From contig JAJPJL010000056.1 of assembly GCA_021324255.1 (NCBI GenBank), positions 1 to 46,476 of the forward strand: a stretch of 46,476 nucleotides of DNA, in the 5' to 3' direction. Of the stretch, positions 44,051-46,476 are shown in pieces. This DNA is from Bacillota bacterium. GTDB taxonomy: Bacteria > Sysuimicrobiota > Sysuimicrobiia > Sysuimicrobiales > Segetimicrobiaceae. Numbering within the stretch: position 1 is the first letter of the stretch; each line of letters starts with the position of its first letter. The notes below the pieces were generated by a model. That model made no database searches and was not told the DNA's origin. It was given only the letters and a program-made list of their open reading frames with translations. A program made the translations under genes and the position numbers.

Positions 44051-44124
44051 TGGAGCGGGAGACGGGAATCGAACCCGCATCGCCAGCTTGGAAGGCTGGC
44101 ACTCTACCATTGAGCTACTCCCGC
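44051..44124 (-). tRNA. tRNA-Gly (anticodon TCC)
   Basis: The minus strand has acceptor GCGGGAG/CTCCCGC, discriminator T, anticodon stem CCAGC/GCTGG with loop CTTCCAA (anticodon TCC) and T arm GGGTTCGATTCCC. CCA is encoded. 74 bases. Confidence 0.97.
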
Positions 44125-44236
44125 TCGCCGCGACCCGCGGGCGCAGAGCGGATCTCCCGAGAACTGCCACCGGACCGACTGACGCGGCTCGGTCTTACTA
44201 TAACAGATCGTCCGGCGGGGCTCACGCCGTAGCAGT

Positions 44237-44269
44237 GTTGCGAGTTTTGCGAGCGTTGCGAGCGTTGCA
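44237..44269 (+). repeat. Short tandem repeat of TTGCGAG(CG)
   Basis: Three to four degenerate copies of about 9 bases (GTTGCGAGT-TTTGCGAGC-GTTGCGAGC-GTTGC) lie between tRNA-Gly and the small zinc-protein gene. Confidence 0.7.
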
Positions 44270-44340
44270 AACAGGGTGCGCACGAATCAGATCTCGAGAC
44301 ACGTCGAGACGGTGGGCGGTCTATTTCGAGCGGGGTAGGA

Positions 44341-44616
44341 CTAGGACGCGGCTGTCAGCGACGGCGCGAGCAGCAGTGGATCCGTGACCTCACCCTCGAA
44401 CAGGGGTTCCCAGCGGCCACGTTCGGCAGCCGCGAACTGCTTGTAGTGGACCGGGCACACGTGAACAATGCCTTGACGCATCGTCCCCGGCAGTTTGGAG
44501 GGATCGAGGAAGTGCCAGCCGAGGTCGCCCCGCTGACGCTCGCGCGTGCACTTGAAGCAGCGAACCGCTTCGGGGTCCTGGGCAGGCGTTTTCGCGACGC
44601 TGAAAACTGTGGCCAC
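44341..44616 (-). CDS. Small zinc-binding protein
   Basis: A 91-residue protein with CFKC (Cys20, Cys23) and, after 30 residues, CPVH (Cys54, His57), a C2CH arrangement suited to one zinc. The stretch between reads GWHFLDPSKLPGTMRQGIVHV. I do not recognise a family. A GTG start at 44616 is preferred because GGAGG lies just upstream (spacing only 3-4 bases). The frame runs further without support. Monocistronic. Confidence 0.55.
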   Translation of the reverse strand: MATVFSVAKTPAQDPEAVRCFKCTRERQRGDLGWHFLDPSKLPGTMRQGIVHVCPVHYKQFAAAERGRWEPLFEGEVTDPLLLAPSLTAAS

Positions 44617-45003
44617 ACGCCTCCTCGCATACTCTATTTCTATTCCAGGCTTGTGCCCACGCCGGCCGTGCGTTAGACGCACGGCCGGCCGCTCGTTTGG
44701 AGCGTCGCTTGACCCGGCGGCAGGCGGGGGGCTACGGTGCGCCGTGCTGACGCGGACGATGGCTGCCAAAGCACCGCCGCCGGCCGTTCCCGCAAGGTCG
44801 TACCTACCGGCGGCCACCAGCGGGTCTCGGTTGACCCGCTTTGGTGGACACCTTTAGCGTTAGGGGCATCACGGCCCCGGAGAGGAGTCCACAGCGGCAG
44901 GAACAGAGCGAGGCGGCTCAGGAATCTCGACGCTATGGTGCGGCGGTCGGGCAGACCTCGTCATCCGGAACCGCTGTTGGTGGCGGATGAAAGGAAGTAA
45001 CAG
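44617..45003. other. Gene-free stretch with two strong hairpins
   Basis: No credible gene. The first hairpin is a perfect 13-bp stem (GCCGGCCGTGCGT / ACGCACGGCCGGC, 44661-44689) with loop TAG. The second is CCACC-AGCGGGTC-TCGGTT-GACCCGCT-TT-GGTGG (44814-44847). Neither is followed by a T-run. The sequence after the second (GGTGGACACCTTTAGCG) resembles insertion-sequence ends, but no transposase is present. Confidence 0.6.
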
Positions 45004-46137
45004 ATGGCCGACGTTGAACGAATCCTGATTGTCGGCGGAGGAATCGCCGGCCTCACTGTCGCTAGCGCCCTCCACCAGCAGGGGTTCAGGCCGGAGCTCG
45101 TTGAGAGGAGCCCAACGTGGCAGGCCATCGCCATCGGGGCCGGCATTGGCGTGCAGCCCAACGGCATGCGCATTATGCACGCCCTCGGCATGGGTGCCGC
45201 CATCGAGCAGCGAGGATGGATCAACCGGCAATGGTGCTTCTGTGACCAGCAGGGCGGCGTGCTCAGCGAGACAGATCTCGAGGCGCTGTGGGGCGGGGTC
45301 GGCCGGTGGGTGGCGATTGCGCGGGTCGACCTTCACGAAGTGCTGGTGGCGGGCGCGGCCGCCGTGCCCCAACGGCTCGGCCTCTCGGTGACCTCTCTCA
45401 CGCAACACGCCTCCGGCGTCTCGGCCGGCTTCAGCGACGGATCGTCCGGAGAGTACGATCTCGTGGTCGGCGCGGACGGCATCGGCTCGACAGCGCGCAG
45501 ACTCACGATCAGTCCGGCCCGACCCGCAGATCTTGGCGCGATGAACTGGCGCGGCATCGCACCGATCCGTCCTCGCGGGTTGACAACCTTGCGATTCCTG
45601 CTCGGCGACGCATGCTTCTTCGGCTTGACCCCGGTCAGCGAGGGCCGAACGTACGGCTTCGGCTATGTGATGCAGCCGCGGTTCCACGATCCGGTGGAGG
45701 GCCGGCTAGCGCGGCTTCGCGACCGCTTCGCGGAATTCGGGCCGCTCGTTCGGGAATACCTTGGCGCATTCGAGCGAGACGAGGAGATCCACTGCGCCGC
45801 GATGGAGTGGGTCGACGTCGAGCCGTGGTACAGGGGCCGGATCGTGCTGATTGGGGATGCCGCGCACGCCAGCTCGCCGCTCATGGGCCAGGGAGGTTGC
45901 ATGGCGATGGAGGACGCATACGTGCTCGCCGAAGCGTTGCGTTCTGCGCCCACCATAGAAAGCGGCCTGAGTATGTACGTCAGCCGCCGTAAACCGCGAG
46001 TCAAATGGGTCCAGCAGCAAAGTATTGCCACAGCAGAAGCCTTACGCATGCCGCCCGCCGCTCGGAACGCCGCCTTGCGCGAACGAGGAGATCAGATGAT
46101 GCGGTCGCGCTTCGGACCACTCATTCCGGCTCCTTAG
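45004..46137 (+). CDS. FAD-dependent monooxygenase (PHBH-fold)
   Basis: A 377-residue group A flavoprotein hydroxylase. The FAD loop is ILIVGGGIAGLTVASALHQQG (7-27), the DG motif is DLVVGADGIGSTARR, and the second FAD motif is GRIVLIGDAAHASSPLMGQGGCMAMEDAYVLAEAL. Substrates of the family range from aromatic acids to antibiotics and isoprenoid quinones, and nothing here settles which. A zeaxanthin-epoxidase or 3-hydroxybenzoate-hydroxylase-like role is possible. The ATG at 45004 has AAAGGAAG 7 bases upstream. It is monocistronic, with tRNA-Tyr downstream on the opposite strand. Confidence 0.9.
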   Translation: MADVERILIVGGGIAGLTVASALHQQGFRPELVERSPTWQAIAIGAGIGVQPNGMRIMHALGMGAAIEQRGWINRQWCFCDQQGGVLSETDLEALWGGVGRWVAIARVDLHEVLVAGAAAVPQRLGLSVTSLTQHASGVSAGFSDGSSGEYDLVVGADGIGSTARRLTISPARPADLGAMNWRGIAPIRPRGLTTLRFLLGDACFFGLTPVSEGRTYGFGYVMQPRFHDPVEGRLARLRDRFAEFGPLVREYLGAFERDEEIHCAAMEWVDVEPWYRGRIVLIGDAAHASSPLMGQGGCMAMEDAYVLAEALRSAPTIESGLSMYVSRRKPRVKWVQQQSIATAEALRMPPAARNAALRERGDQMMRSRFGPLIPAP

Positions 46138-46369
46138 TTTCGGCCTCAACGTGTCAACGCCGCTGATACCCCGTGTTCGGCTGCGGCGTCACAGTCACGG
46201 GGGTCCCGAGCGTCACCACTCAGATAGTCCCTCCGAGCCAACGACGCGGGCGCCTGCGGCCGAGAAGAGAAGAACGACAATACCACGGGCGGTGGTGAGG
46301 GTACCACCCGAAAAGCCTCGCAAGACGCCGCCTGTGGCAGCGTCCTGCGATCCGATGCAGATGAGTGCG

Positions 46370-46456
46370 TGGTGGGGAGGGAAGGATTCGAACCTCCGAA
46401 GGCATTCCGCCAGCTGATCTACAGTCAGCCCCCTTTGGCCGCTTGGGTACCTCCCC
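46370..46456 (-). tRNA. tRNA-Tyr (anticodon GTA)
   Basis: The minus strand has acceptor GGGGAGG/CCTCCCC, anticodon stem GCTGA/TCAGC with loop CTGTAGA (anticodon GTA), a long class II variable arm (GGCGGAATGCCTTC) and T arm GGAGGTTCGAATCC. CCA is encoded. 87 bases. Confidence 0.96.
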
Positions 46457-46476
46457 GGACCGTTGTTCCTGCGTGA

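Overview
This is one stretch of a GC-rich bacterial chromosome, dominated by housekeeping genes on the minus strand. Several features point to a Gram-positive-like, Terrabacteria-type lineage: a T-box leader on thrS, a perfect CIRCE operator at hrcA-dnaJ, the hemE-hemH-hemY order of the coproporphyrin-dependent heme route, a carAB leader that looks like a pyrimidine attenuator, and a class I (archaeal-type) lysyl-tRNA synthetase. An uncultured high-GC relative of the Bacillota, Armatimonadota or Chloroflexota would fit, but that placement is inference. There is no rRNA, CRISPR array, prophage or complete insertion sequence.

Layout. 1-0.46 kb holds the end of a SHOCT membrane protein gene and the start of a response regulator gene. 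0.67-5.5 kb is the carA-carB-DUF1272 operon, with a strong promoter, a PyrR-like hairpin and an intrinsic terminator in its leader. 5.6-8.7 kb is hrcA-dnaJ-prmA under CIRCE control. 8.9-10.5 kb is murJ, probably with an almost leaderless mRNA. 10.8 kb is rpsT. 11.2-12.1 kb is a membrane protein gene behind an in-frame TAG, next to a possibly frameshifted small frame. 12.15-15.6 kb is thrS-holA with a T-box leader. 15.8-19.3 kb is a peptide/nickel-type ABC transporter operon whose binding-protein gene is split by a TAG codon and which has no ATPase gene. 19.4-23.0 kb is hemE-hemH-hemY. 23.1-24.7 kb is a yggU-type gene overlapping a secreted alpha/beta hydrolase gene.

25-31.7 kb is more accessory in character. 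Two paralogous small heat-shock proteins bracket a coiled-coil protein with near-perfect 132-bp internal repeats, an F420-type nitroreductase, a structured intergenic element bounded by a 15-bp inverted repeat, an SRPBCC protein, a DHA2 efflux pump and a ribbon-helix-helix protein. 31.8-34.6 kb is a less GC-rich island ending at tRNA-Val: a zinc-ribbon peptide, a two-gene ABC-ATPase plus TOPRIM-like module that resembles phage-defence systems, and a tiny basic helical protein with its own strong promoter.

34.8-46.4 kb returns to core genes: a NamZ-like exo-muramidase (DUF1343), DUF3303, an EF-G-2-type GTPase, folD-folC-lysS-(2-hydroxyacid dehydrogenase), HU, tRNA-Gly, a small zinc protein, an FAD monooxygenase and tRNA-Tyr.

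The observations most worth pursuing are the ATPase/TOPRIM island beside tRNA-Val, the carAB attenuator, the two genes with in-frame TAG codons, the repeat-built coiled-coil protein between two Hsp20 genes, and the inverted-repeat element at 28.4-28.6 kb.
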